Source: a virus. From it: a stretch of DNA of 37,559 nt. Every line of letters starts with the position of its first letter. The stretch's first letter is position 1. The stretch covers positions 1 through 37,559 of IMG/VR virus record IMGVR_UViG_3300005253_003520; one strand, given 5' to 3'. The notes beneath the pieces are model-generated. The model was not told where the DNA came from and searched no databases. It was given only the letters and a program-made list of their open reading frames with translations. Positions 23,256-30,515 of this stretch are shown one piece after another. Position numbers and translations under genes: made by a program.

Positions 23256-23789
23256 ATGGACGAACCCCTTTACCGAATATCGCAGGTGGCTGATGCCGCC
23301 GAAGTTCCAGTGAATACAATCCGCGCTTGGTTTCAGCGTGGCTACCTTCGGCTCTTGGACACTGACAAACGCGCGGAGGGGGCGGGCCTTCCCCATTATA
23401 TTTCAATGCGGGGCGCTCTCTATATCGGGACAGTCGCAGCACTCGTTGCCCATGGGGTCCCTCCTAAGGTTGCGGGCCACGAGGCGCTTCATTGGCTCCA
23501 CACGGGCGCCGGTTGCCATCCTGGAATGAAGCCGGGGTCACAGCGCGACCCTGGCGCTCTTTTCTGTGACGGACTTACCGTTCTTTGCATTTACGCCGAC
23601 AGCCCCTCCCGCGTGAAGAACATCCCATTTTCAGGGGGCAACGCGTTCGATCTTTTCCTCGGTCACAACGGGCGCACGGTCGGCGTTACCGCCGTCTTGC
23701 TCAACTATGTAGATCGGAAAATCCGTCTTGCTTTGGCTCCGACGACGAATGATCGCGCGGACCGCTCCGTGGGAGAGGGCGACAAGTAG
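23256..23789 (+). CDS. MerR-like HTH regulator
   Basis: 177 aa from MDEPLYRISQVADAAEVPVN, with GGAG 8 bases upstream. Residues about 5-50 are a MerR-type winged HTH (SQVADAAEVPVNTIRAWFQR, GYLRLLDTDKRAEG), with a long C-terminal part containing YISMRGALYIGTVAALVAHG and a His/Cys-bearing segment (ALHWLHTGAGCHPGM). The C-terminal domain is not a known effector domain to me. In the excision operon of element B, behind its own palindromes. Confidence 0.7.
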   Translation: MDEPLYRISQVADAAEVPVNTIRAWFQRGYLRLLDTDKRAEGAGLPHYISMRGALYIGTVAALVAHGVPPKVAGHEALHWLHTGAGCHPGMKPGSQRDPGALFCDGLTVLCIYADSPSRVKNIPFSGGNAFDLFLGHNGRTVGVTAVLLNYVDRKIRLALAPTTNDRADRSVGEGDK

Positions 23790-23790
23790 A

Positions 23791-23985
23791 ATGGCTAATC
23801 GCTCCCCGGATCAAGAGATCCTTGTCACCAAGCAGATCGCCTATGAGCTGGGGGTCTCCCCCGACACGGTTCGGCGGATGTTCCGCAATGGCAACCTCGG
23901 TCCCGACGCCCGCAAGTGGAACGGTCGCAACTCGCCGATCCGGATGCCGCGCAAGGCGATAAATCGACTGAAAGGTGAGGAGTAG
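23791..23985 (+). CDS. AlpA-like HTH protein
   Basis: 64 aa: MANRSPDQEILVTKQIAYEL, then GVSPDTVRRMFRNGNLGPDA, an HTH with wing, and a basic end (RMPRKAINRLKGEE). The size and pattern fit AlpA or excisionase proteins. It begins 1 bp after the previous stop and lies two genes before the integrase. A strong candidate for the excision or activation factor of element B. Confidence 0.7.
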   Translation: MANRSPDQEILVTKQIAYELGVSPDTVRRMFRNGNLGPDARKWNGRNSPIRMPRKAINRLKGEE

Positions 23986-23990
23986 GCCGC

Positions 23991-24362
23991 GTGACGAGTT
24001 TCCCCTGCTTCAGGATGGCGCGCGATCTGGCCGGGGAAGTTTTCCCGGTGAGCGAGGCCGTGATCCTGGAGCTGGCGAAAAAGCATGGCGTCGGCCGGAA
24101 GATGGGGCGTAGCATCGTTTTTTCGCCCGATGACTGTCACAGGCTTTATGAGGTTTTGCCGTGCCCCTCCGCGTCGTCAGCCGACCAAAATCACCGCTCC
24201 TCTACATCCGGGGGACGATCGCCGGCGTTCGCGTCGAGGAAAGCGCGGGCACTTCTAGCCGCAAGCTCGCCGAAGAATACCGCGCGAAACGCGAGGCCGA
24301 AATCTACAAAGAAGGCCTCTATGGTCGTGGCGTTTCCCGAACCTTCGCGGAGGCAGTCGTGA
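23991..24362 (+). CDS. Small pre-integrase protein, GTG start
   Basis: 123 aa if read to 24362. The first 60 residues (FPVSEAVILELAKKHGVGRK, MGRSIVFSPDDCHRLYEVLP) form an HTH-like unit often found just before integrases in rhizobial prophages. After LPCPSASS the frame runs 200 bp inside the integrase gene and is Ser/Arg-rich, so the C-terminal half may be disordered. GGAG lies 10 bases before the GTG. Its frame-overlap with int implies coupled translation. Likely excisionase or integration helper. Confidence 0.6.
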   Translation: MTSFPCFRMARDLAGEVFPVSEAVILELAKKHGVGRKMGRSIVFSPDDCHRLYEVLPCPSASSADQNHRSSTSGGRSPAFASRKARALLAASSPKNTARNARPKSTKKASMVVAFPEPSRRQS

Positions 24363-25201
24363 GTTATCTGGAGACCCGAGGCTCGGCACCGCGCTTCATG
24401 GGCAAGGTGCTCGACCATTTCGACACGACGCCGCTGGCAAAAATCACGCTCGATGCGATCGACGAAGGCGCCCGGAAAATTTATCCGAAAGCGTCCGCCG
24501 CGACCCGCGATCGTCAATTCTACACGCCGACGATCGCCGTCCTGAAGCACGCCGCGAAACGCGGCTGGTGCGCGCCGATCATCGTTGAGCGGCCGAAGAA
24601 GTCGAAGGGTGCGGTCGTCCGGTGGCTGACGCCGGAGGAGGCCGAGCGACTGATCTCGGCGTGCGCCCCGCACCTTCGACCGATCGTCGTCTTCCTCCTC
24701 TACACGGGCGCCCGGGTCGGCGAGGCGCTGTGGCTCGAATGGCGATCGATCTCCCTCGACCGTGCGCACGTCTCTTTCGACGAGACGAAGTCCGACTATC
24801 CGCGTGGCGGCTGGTTGCACACCCGTCTAGTGGCTGAGCTGGCGAATTTGCCGCACCGCGAGGGCGAAGTATTCCGGCGGCCGGATGGCGAACCCTATCA
24901 GCCGTTGAAGGGTGGCGACGATACATCGGCCGGCACCCGGATAGGCACAGCGTTCAAAAGTGCCTGCAAACGGGCAGGCATCACATCTTTCCGCGTTCAC
25001 GATTGCCGCCACACCTGGGCAACCTGGCACTACCAGCAGAACAGAGATCTGACGGCGCTGATGCGCCTCGGAGGATGGCGTTCGGAGAAAATGGTTCTTC
25101 GCTACGCGCATCAAAACGTCGGCGAGTTCGCCGCGTCCATCGAGCGCCTTCCTGGGGGAATCCTGGGGGAGTGCTCTGAGAACAAGGAAAAATCCGCATG
25201 A
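24161..25201 (+). CDS. int: Tyrosine integrase of element B
   Basis: 346 aa from GTG at 24161 (gaggtttt upstream). N-terminal arm-binding and core-binding regions (about 1-150: SRKLAEEYRAKREAEIYKEG, TFAEAVVSYLETRG). Catalytic domain: Arg near 184 in LLYTGARVGEALWLEW, HDCRH with His280 and Arg283, LGGWRSEKMVLRYAH with Tyr315. Full set of residues, so active. It recombines the tRNA-Thr site: its gene ends 28 bp before attR and its last codons contain two of the putative arm sites. Adjacent to HTH genes of the excision operon. Confidence 0.95.
   Translation: MPLRVVSRPKSPLLYIRGTIAGVRVEESAGTSSRKLAEEYRAKREAEIYKEGLYGRGVSRTFAEAVVSYLETRGSAPRFMGKVLDHFDTTPLAKITLDAIDEGARKIYPKASAATRDRQFYTPTIAVLKHAAKRGWCAPIIVERPKKSKGAVVRWLTPEEAERLISACAPHLRPIVVFLLYTGARVGEALWLEWRSISLDRAHVSFDETKSDYPRGGWLHTRLVAELANLPHREGEVFRRPDGEPYQPLKGGDDTSAGTRIGTAFKSACKRAGITSFRVHDCRHTWATWHYQQNRDLTALMRLGGWRSEKMVLRYAHQNVGEFAASIERLPGGILGECSENKEKSA
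25153..25170 (+). promoter_or_regulatory. Right-hand integrase arm sites
   Basis: Direct repeats TGGGGGA at 25153-25159 and 25164-25170 (11-bp period, inside the end of int). They match left-end copies at 8560 and 8571, also 11 bp apart. Confidence 0.55.
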
Positions 25202-25228
25202 CTATCAATAACTTGCGGGTGGTCAATT

Positions 25229-25280
25229 CTCCCTTGGTAAGGGAGAGGTCGAGAGTTCGATTCTCTCTGGCAGCACCATC
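25229..25280. repeat. attR (3' half of tRNA-Thr)
   Basis: Partial tRNA copy from the anticodon stem to CCA, 32 bp identical to attL, then differing at 25261 and 25268. The T at 25268 would pair with A8397, so this is the original 3' end of the replicon A tRNA. The stop codon of the next leftward gene overlaps its end (25279-25281). Confidence 0.9.
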
Positions 25281-25506
25281 AAGTCGCCAGTGTCAGAAAG
25301 ACGCCAAGCGCCGCAACCGCGACGACGACAATCGAACCTAGCCGGATCGTCTGCCGATTAAGAGCGTCGTTCATTTCCGACTTAGTGACCAATTCCCGCA
25401 TGATATAGTCCCGTGCCGCGTTGGCGTGCGCGTCGGCATGTTCGCGCGGAATGCCCGCGTCTTCAAGAGCGTGACTGAAAGCAAGAGTATCAAAAACGAT
25501 TGCCAT
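25279..25506 (-). CDS. Small coiled-coil membrane protein, DUF1640-like
   Basis: 75 aa: MAIVFDTLAFSHALEDAGIP… with helix (EHADAHANAARDYIMRELVT), a short coiled coil and a C-terminal transmembrane helix (LGSIVVVAVAALGVFLTLA). The pattern resembles DUF1640-type proteins; the family call is tentative. AAGGAG about 8 bases upstream. Its leader (TTTAGACACAACAAAGGAGTCACC) and operator nearly duplicate those in front of the gene at 7320, which binds the two flanks of the element to one replicon. Confidence 0.65.
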   Translation of the reverse strand: MAIVFDTLAFSHALEDAGIPREHADAHANAARDYIMRELVTKSEMNDALNRQTIRLGSIVVVAVAALGVFLTLAT

Positions 25507-25532
25507 GCGGTGACTCCTTTGTTGTGTCTAAA

Positions 25533-25549
25533 GTCAGCTTACGGTTGAC
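25533..25549. promoter_or_regulatory. 17-bp dyad operator, copy 3
   Basis: GTCAGCTTACGGTTGAC, one mismatch from GTCAA-N7-TTGAC. Lies just upstream of the leader of the 75-aa gene in the same arrangement as copy 2. Confidence 0.6.
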
Positions 25550-25568
25550 TCATTACCAAAGCGTTAAA

Positions 25569-25754
25569 CTAACTTTCGCGGACAGCGACCAAGGGCGGAA
25601 GCTCTTTCGACGCATAGCCGTAAAAGCGGGCGCGCGTGCCGTTCGCCTGCCAATCGGAATAATGCGCCCATTCGAGCGAACCACATTCCATCCGGCGAAA
25701 CACTCGCCTGTCAATGCCCGGACGTTGTTCCGGTTCAATCATGATAGCGCTCAT
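25569..25754 (-). CDS. Small hypothetical protein
   Basis: 61 aa, MSAIMIEPEQRPGIDRRVFR… and HYSDWQANGTRARFYGYASK. The start at 25754 is inside an ATGA overlap with the stop of the previous gene, with AAGGGA 11 bases upstream. A short beta-rich protein; function unknown. Last gene of a leftward unit 26205-25569. Confidence 0.55.
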   Translation of the reverse strand: MSAIMIEPEQRPGIDRRVFRRMECGSLEWAHYSDWQANGTRARFYGYASKELPPLVAVRES

Positions 25755-25915
25755 TTCGTGGAATCCCTTGCTGCCATGTCTGCGGCCTTTGCCATGCGCG
25801 CCAACTCTTCGCGGGCGATCCGCTTCCCCTCGTCTGTACCGTCGACGAGAGCGGCGAGGAGCATGGGCAGGACACCTTGCCATGTGAGCCCGAGGCTAAT
25901 GCTTTCCGTTGTCAT
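25751..25915 (-). CDS. Small hypothetical protein
   Basis: 54 aa: MTTESISLGLTWQGVLPMLL… with one hydrophobic stretch (LTWQGVLPMLLAALVDG), then a charged helix (EGKRIAREELARMAKAADMA). AAAGGAACGCGACACG precedes the start. The ribosome site and first five codons are part of a 41-bp sequence that is repeated 138 bp upstream. The stop overlaps the next ATG (ATGA). Confidence 0.55.
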   Translation of the reverse strand: MTTESISLGLTWQGVLPMLLAALVDGTDEGKRIAREELARMAKAADMAARDSTK

Positions 25916-26079
25916 CGTGTCGCGTTCCTTTGTGCTGCGGCGTTGAACTCCGCGCGTACCTCTTTCATGTCGGCGCAAAAATGTTGCCAGAACTGATCGC
26001 CGCTCTTGCCCATGGGTGACGACGATGTATCGTTGATGGCTTTCCGTTGTCATCGTGTCGCGTTCCTTTGTGCTGCGGC
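25901..26079. repeat. 41-bp direct repeat duplicating a gene start
   Basis: Positions 25901-25941 and 26039-26079 are identical over 41 bp. On the leftward strand each copy holds the end …AAAQRNATR stop, the ribosome site AAAGGAA and the start MTTES. Looks like a tandem gene duplication or gene conversion. Confidence 0.85.
25912..26013 (-). CDS. Tiny protein, start uncertain
   Basis: 33 aa: MGKSGDQFWQHFCADMKEVR… ending FNAAAQRNATR, with stop TGA in an ATGA overlap with the gene at 25915. Codon use is good and the open frame extends upstream without an ATG (…KAINDTSSSP), so its true beginning may have been overwritten by the 41-bp repeat. The C-terminal AAAQRNATR equals that of the neighbouring 51-aa protein. 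An alternative frame from 26053 (MTTESHQRY…) would fuse to the 54-aa gene. Confidence 0.4.
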   Translation of the reverse strand: MGKSGDQFWQHFCADMKEVRAEFNAAAQRNATR

Positions 26080-26205
26080 CTCCAATTCGCAGGCATAGCC
26101 GGACGCCATCGCATAGGCAGCGCAGTCGTCTAGCGTCAGCCCGCTGTCCACGACGAAGGCCGCACCGTGGCAATACATGACAAGAGCGAAGGTGAGTTGC
26201 AGCAT
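26050..26205 (-). CDS. Small protein with hydrophobic N-terminus
   Basis: 51 aa: MLQLTFALVMYCHGAAFVVD, then SGLTLDDCAAYAMASGYACE and the common end LEAAAQRNATR. The N-terminal ~18 residues could be a signal or membrane segment, and three Cys follow. AGGGA lies about 9 bases upstream. First gene after the strong leftward promoter at 26239-26268. Confidence 0.5.
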   Translation of the reverse strand: MLQLTFALVMYCHGAAFVVDSGLTLDDCAAYAMASGYACELEAAAQRNATR

Positions 26206-26238
26206 CCCAGGGAATCCCTATGCGTTTGCGTGTCCCCG

Positions 26239-26280
26239 TATCTAGAGCGTCATGGGGGCGCATGTCAAGCTTAGGTTGAC
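26239..26280 (-). promoter_or_regulatory. Strong leftward promoter with dyad operator, copy 4
   Basis: Leftward TTGACA (26268-26263), 18-bp spacer, TAGATA (26244-26239). The -35 box lies in the perfect operator GTCAAGCTTAGGTTGAC (26264-26280). It drives the gene at 26205. Confidence 0.75.
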
Positions 26281-26346
26281 ATGGCACGCCTACCATAATG
26301 CGAAACTTAGTTTCCAAGCCCTTACCGCGAAAACGGATTGTCCAGG

Positions 26347-26394
26347 CGTCGTCTCGTCAGGTCGTCAGGGCGTCAGGGCGTCGGATCGTCAGGG
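26347..26394. repeat. 8-bp tandem array CGTCAGGG
   Basis: Six units in exact 8-bp register: CGTCGTCT, CGTCAGGT, CGTCAGGG, CGTCAGGG, CGTCGGAT, CGTCAGGG. Non-coding, at the left of the 700-bp intergenic region. Possibly a binding array or part of an origin. Confidence 0.7.
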
Positions 26395-26406
26395 CGTGGC
26401 GTGACA

Positions 26407-26687
26407 CAGCATGAGACAGCATGGCAGCGCATGAGTGACCATGAGCATGGGTGAGACAGCATGAGACAGGTTGAGACTAGGGGGGCTGGTGCAGGGTATC
26501 AGTGCGGCGCTGTGGCGGGCATAGATGAGCGTTGCAGGGCTATCGTGCGTCGCCTCGTCCTCGCTTCGGGTCCTTCCTTTTTACGGTGGTTTACCGGGGG
26601 AAGCGCCGAGCGTGGTTTGTGACAGTTTTTGAATTAAATTTGAGAATTTTGCAGGGGATGCCCACAATCTGAGACAACATGAGACAG
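26407..26687. repeat. ATGAGACAG repeats
   Basis: ATGAGACAG at 26411-26419, 26461-26469 and 26679-26687, TGAGACAG at 26452-26459, plus GAGAC variants at 26471 and 26670. Related GTCTCAT copies stand at 3833-3862 and 27003-27016. No gene lies in this interval; open frames are short and not protein-like. Confidence 0.65.
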
Positions 26688-26721
26688 CTAGGTGTGTCAA
26701 ACAACCATAAAGTGGTTAAAA

Positions 26722-26955
26722 GTAGCCATAACCGGTTTTGGCTACCGAAGTCGAGCCGGCTAATCTCAACGATTTCAATCGCTTATTGGTTTTGGCAGTT
26801 TTGGCTACTGGCTCCAAGGCACATAATTCTTCCCAACCCTCTTTATCTATCGATATTTTCCTTTCGGCCGTAGCCAAAACCTAAAACCCCTCGAAGCTAT
26901 ACGGGACAAGGGTTTGAGGTCGAAAACGGCTGTAGCCAAAACTTCGCCAAAACCT
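26722..26955. repeat. GTAGCCAAAAC repeats in A/T-rich DNA
   Basis: GTAGCCATAACC facing TTTTGGCTAC (26722-26745), GTTTTGGC and GTTTTGGCTAC (26789-26808), GTAGCCAAAAC (26870-26880 and 26932-26942). Both orientations are present. The surrounding 26600-26970 is clearly A/T-richer than the rest of the window. A candidate replication or partition site of replicon A. Confidence 0.65.
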
Positions 26956-26965
26956 CGAAACGGCC

Positions 26966-26995
26966 AAAAATAAAAAAGGCCCGCCGAAGCGAGCC
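26966..26995 (-). terminator. Leftward terminator of the replication gene
   Basis: Leftward GGCTCGC-TTCG-GCGGGCC hairpin (26995-26978) followed by TTTTTTATTTTT. It stands 25 bp after the stop of the prim-pol gene. Confidence 0.9.
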
Positions 26996-27020
26996 TTTCG
27001 TGATTTCGTCTCATGCCGTC

Positions 27021-29600
27021 TCAGTCGGGCTTTTTCAGCAATTCCCAAATGCGTTCGTTAACGCCGTAACGCTTCGTCGGCCGACCGCCTTTTGTCCCGC
27101 GACGGTCCTCCTCGATCGGATAACACCATCCGCGTGAGACGAGATAGGAGACCGCCTCTTCGACATCTTCGGCGCGCGTGCGAGAGTTGATGCCCTGAAT
27201 GCCCGACTCCCGCCGAAGCTCACGCAAGCTGAAATCTTCCAATTTTTCCGTGATGATGTGTTCGGCGATGCGACGCGCGTCTTGCGACTCCTTCGACTCC
27301 ATCGCGTGTTGCCAGACGCGGATTTGCATCGGCTTGATGTAGCTGTCGCGCAGGAAGATCGCCCGCTTCACGTAATCCAGGCTGATCTCACTCGGGAGAT
27401 CGAGGTCAATGCCGAAGGCCCATTCAAGAAGCATGAGGATCGTCGCCAAGCGCCCAACGAGACCGTCCGACTTGCCGAAGACGGATTGCAGCCGCGAAGT
27501 CGCCTGTAGCTCGTCACGGTTCTTCTGGTTCGCCCATTTGATGTAGTGGCGACGCGCAGCGGCCGAGAGGGGGATCGTCGTGGGTTCCGGCCCTTGCTCG
27601 CCGTCCTCCATCCGAATGTCCTCAAAGAGCCGCCGCAGCAGTCCCTCAAAGTCCGGGGGTGGCGCACTCTCGTTGAGATCGCGGATCGTGGTTTCGGGCC
27701 AGAACGGCATGAAGCGCGGAACGAAGCCGTCGTCGGCCTGTTGATGCCCGGTCACGGATAGGAGGCGATCCGGCTGAATGCCGCCGATGATCGGCATGGC
27801 GAACCTGGGCACATAGAGCGTCTTGCCGTTGTCCTTCACGCGGTCGACCTTGAGCGTGCCGCCGTCGTAGCCTTCAAGGTAGTAGCCGCGATCCGAGGAG
27901 TTCGAATAGCGGCTCATATCGTCGAAGCGCTGCGCGAGTTCCTGGGCGAAGAGTGCGACGCCGCGCGGCTGACGCTCTTGCAAACGCATCATGGCTTCAA
28001 TCGTGGCGTTGTTCGACACGATCTTGGGCTCGGGTGGCATCGGGGGAGCTTCGGCGTTGGCGGGACGCGCTGGCGGCTCCTCGCCGTCGATCCTCGCCCG
28101 CTTGACCTTCGCCTTCCAATCCTTGAGGACGCCTTCGGCGATTTCCGCGTCTTCCTGCCATCGCTCATAGGCGATCCGCCAGACGCCCATGTGCGACGCC
28201 TCGATCTTGTTCAACGCCTTCTCGATCAACGCCAATGCCGGCGTCTTCTTCGTCGATGGAAGGCCGATGATCATCGCCCATAGGATGAGCGGTTGCGAGA
28301 AGCCGGGGAGAAGTTCGACCTTGATGCTGTTGCCGATCGCCGCTGACGCCCCGGCAAGAACCGCCGCCGCAACGTAGTCGTCCGCGCAGTGCGCGTTCGT
28401 GGCCCCTGCGCGGATCATGCGCGCGATGCTCTTGCCGTAAATGTAGTCAACGTCGAGCGACGGCGCGGGCTCGCGCGTGAAACTGAGAATAGATAGATCG
28501 GGATCGCCCTTGCGTGCCTTCGGCGCCTCGACAGACGCTCCGTCGCGATCGGTATCGGCCCGATCCATGTCCTCAAAATCTGCCAGGATTTCCGAGAAGC
28601 GCATTGGCTCGGGGCCGGTCGAATCCTCGACCGCGGAATCGGGGAGATCATCGAAATCGTCGTCGATCCCTCGCATCGACAGTTCATGCTCATAATCATG
28701 CACTGCGGCGATGACCGTCCGCATGGTGATGAGCCTGCCGCGCGTCTCCCGGTTCTTGATGGACTTGTATTGCTGCTTGACGACCTTCGGCCCGGCCGTC
28801 CCGAACTCGTCCTCGCGCTTGTATTTGGCAGGGTTGCGTTTCGAGAACTCGACGAAGATCGGGAGGCCGGCGTCGCCAAGCTCATGCTTGATCGCCATGC
28901 CCGCTTCGATCCACTTCTCGCGGTCGTCGGCGTGCCAGTCTGGCAGGCGTGAAACGTACTCGCGGACATCCTCTTCGCTGAGGCCGACCGCATCGTCAGA
29001 AAATTGGTCGTCCTCCTCCCGAAAGACGAACGGGCGGATAACTTCCGCGTCGATCATGGGAACGTTGTGGGGGTCGATCGGCCGAATCCAGCGGTAGCGA
29101 TTGCCGGTGTCGGGATGGATCGAGGGGGCCATTGCCACCTGTTTCCCGGTCCCGAAAAGGTCGATCGACCACGCCGGCCCGAGCTTCCCGTTCTTGCGGC
29201 GAACCTGCCGATCCGACTGCGCGATGTTGACCGATGGAAAGTGTGATTCGCAGTTAAAGATGAGATGGACACTGGCCCCGGCCGAGCCGGATTTTTGCAT
29301 CGGAAGCTTGTGGACAATCTTGCCGAATCGCCTCTCAAGCTCTGCCCATACCTCACCCTCACCCGGCTCATCGTGAACGTCGACATCAAAGCTGTGCGTG
29401 TAGCCGTTGCCACCGATCTTCGACCACTTGCCGAGGCGCAGACCAATGTTATAGGCCGCGTCCTTGAAACGCTTCTTGAGCGCGACAAGGCCCTGTCTCG
29501 GCATAGTCGACCATTCGTCGTCAAAGGGTCTCTTCGTCTTCGGCCGAAGGGGTAGCATGGACGCCCCGGCGACGATGAGCCTCGTATTCTCTTCAAGCAT
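27021..29600 (-). CDS. Primase-polymerase / DUF3987-type replication protein
   Basis: 859 aa. Residues about 1-190 are an archaeo-eukaryotic-type prim-pol: DVD at 72-74, SVH at 110-112 and SIDLFG with Asp147, the three catalytic motifs. Residues about 205-285 look like a primase C-terminal (PriCT-like) helical domain (VREYVSRLPDWHADDREKWI…). From about 385 a DUF3987-like helicase/ATPase region, with P-loop GLPSTKKTP at 446-454. The C-terminus (about 790-855) is winged-helix-like (RESGIQGINSRTRAEDVEEA). It should prime and unwind DNA for replicon A. It lies between a repeat-rich non-coding region and the Cro-like gene, 8 bp downstream of the latter. Confidence 0.85.
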   Translation of the reverse strand: MLEENTRLIVAGASMLPLRPKTKRPFDDEWSTMPRQGLVALKKRFKDAAYNIGLRLGKWSKIGGNGYTHSFDVDVHDEPGEGEVWAELERRFGKIVHKLPMQKSGSAGASVHLIFNCESHFPSVNIAQSDRQVRRKNGKLGPAWSIDLFGTGKQVAMAPSIHPDTGNRYRWIRPIDPHNVPMIDAEVIRPFVFREEDDQFSDDAVGLSEEDVREYVSRLPDWHADDREKWIEAGMAIKHELGDAGLPIFVEFSKRNPAKYKREDEFGTAGPKVVKQQYKSIKNRETRGRLITMRTVIAAVHDYEHELSMRGIDDDFDDLPDSAVEDSTGPEPMRFSEILADFEDMDRADTDRDGASVEAPKARKGDPDLSILSFTREPAPSLDVDYIYGKSIARMIRAGATNAHCADDYVAAAVLAGASAAIGNSIKVELLPGFSQPLILWAMIIGLPSTKKTPALALIEKALNKIEASHMGVWRIAYERWQEDAEIAEGVLKDWKAKVKRARIDGEEPPARPANAEAPPMPPEPKIVSNNATIEAMMRLQERQPRGVALFAQELAQRFDDMSRYSNSSDRGYYLEGYDGGTLKVDRVKDNGKTLYVPRFAMPIIGGIQPDRLLSVTGHQQADDGFVPRFMPFWPETTIRDLNESAPPPDFEGLLRRLFEDIRMEDGEQGPEPTTIPLSAAARRHYIKWANQKNRDELQATSRLQSVFGKSDGLVGRLATILMLLEWAFGIDLDLPSEISLDYVKRAIFLRDSYIKPMQIRVWQHAMESKESQDARRIAEHIITEKLEDFSLRELRRESGIQGINSRTRAEDVEEAVSYLVSRGWCYPIEEDRRGTKGGRPTKRYGVNERIWELLKKPD

Positions 29601-29608
29601 GAAGGTAC

Positions 29609-29881
29609 TCAGCGTGCGAGGAAGGGCAGAAGCATCTCGGCTGTTAACGTCGATCCATCCAAGTCAATAAGCTCTTTGACGCGGCGTCCCGGCACAATGT
29701 CATCGACGAACCATTTATAGACGGCTTTGTTCGTGATGCCGATATCTTCACCGATCTTGACGCAATCGAGGACCTGCGAATTTTTTTCTGAATGATGATT
29801 GGGAAGGTGGCTGAAAAATAGCTTGTAAAGCTTACTGTCCCTAGCGTTTCCGTACATCAAGATATTGTCGTCGCGCGCCAT
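29609..29881 (-). CDS. Cro-like small repressor
   Basis: 90 aa from MARDDNILMYGNARDSKLYK; a longer frame to 29965 begins within the operator and is unlikely. Residues about 45-85 (CVKIGEDIGITNKAVYKWFV, DDIVPGRRVKELIDLDGSTL) resemble Cro/YdaS-type HTH proteins (…KAVYKWF…VPxRRV…). It precedes the prim-pol gene by 8 bp. Its own promoter region holds operator copy 5, so it is both a probable ligand and target of the dyad. Confidence 0.7.
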   Translation of the reverse strand: MARDDNILMYGNARDSKLYKLFFSHLPNHHSEKNSQVLDCVKIGEDIGITNKAVYKWFVDDIVPGRRVKELIDLDGSTLTAEMLLPFLAR

Positions 29882-29941
29882 TGAAATCCCGCTTCCATCG
29901 ATCCTTTGATGATCGAGGCTTACCCGTTTGGCGAATAAATT

Positions 29942-29958
29942 GTCAACGCTCGGTTGAC
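29942..29958. promoter_or_regulatory. 17-bp dyad operator, copy 5
   Basis: GTCAACGCTCGGTTGAC, perfect half-sites. Its left half is part of a leftward TTGACA (29946-29941), the likely -35 of the Cro-like/prim-pol unit. It also faces the rightward gene at 30029. Confidence 0.65.
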
Positions 29959-30028
29959 GTGACACGGCAAATCGTTTTTAAGCGGGTTTGTCGATTTGAC
30001 TGACATTTATCCAACCAGGAGAACACGC

Positions 30029-30508
30029 ATGTCCAACCTTGAAGCCGAGATCGTCAAGCTGCGCGAGGCGGTCGAAGAGAACACTTCCTTCCTCAAAAGC
30101 ATGACCGCCAAGGCATCGTCTTCGAAGCCGGCTGGCGAGGACAAGGACACGGCCGACAAGGGCAATGCCGACGAGAAGCCGGCGACGCGCGGACGCGGCA
30201 AGGGTACGACGGCCAAGAAGGACAAGGCCCCGACCGTCGCCGAGATGAAGACCATCGGCGAAGCCTTCCTCGACGTGAAGGATGAGGACGAATACGCCGA
30301 GCGCCGCAAGGTCCTCAGCGCCATCGCCGATCACTTCGAAGCCGAGCGTTTCACCGCCATCGACAGCGCCAACCGCCTCGTTGCCCGCGATCTCATCACC
30401 CTTGCGACGGCCGGCGATCTCGACATCGACGACATCGCTGGTGCGATCGAGTCCTTGGGCGATGGTGACTCCGACGCGAAGTCGAGCCGTCGCAACGACG
30501 ACATCTGA
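30029..30508 (+). CDS. Charged hypothetical protein with RNDDI tail
   Basis: 159 aa from MSNLEAEIVKLREAVEENTS, with AGGAG 7 bases upstream. N-terminal short coiled coil (about 2-25), a Lys/Ala/Asp-rich flexible linker (about 27-75: KASSSKPAGEDKDTADKGNA), then a helical domain (about 78-145, EMKTIGEAFLDVKDEDEYAE…). It ends SRRNDDI, a tail seen in three other A proteins. First rightward gene of the recombination operon; perhaps a DNA-binding accessory factor. Unknown. Confidence 0.6.
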   Translation: MSNLEAEIVKLREAVEENTSFLKSMTAKASSSKPAGEDKDTADKGNADEKPATRGRGKGTTAKKDKAPTVAEMKTIGEAFLDVKDEDEYAERRKVLSAIADHFEAERFTAIDSANRLVARDLITLATAGDLDIDDIAGAIESLGDGDSDAKSSRRNDDI

Positions 30509-30515
30509 TCCGAAT

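Noticed and set aside
26679-26873. 64-aa rightward frame in the A/T-rich gap
   Set aside because: No ribosome site, lies across inverted repeats, and the sequence has no recognisable protein pattern.
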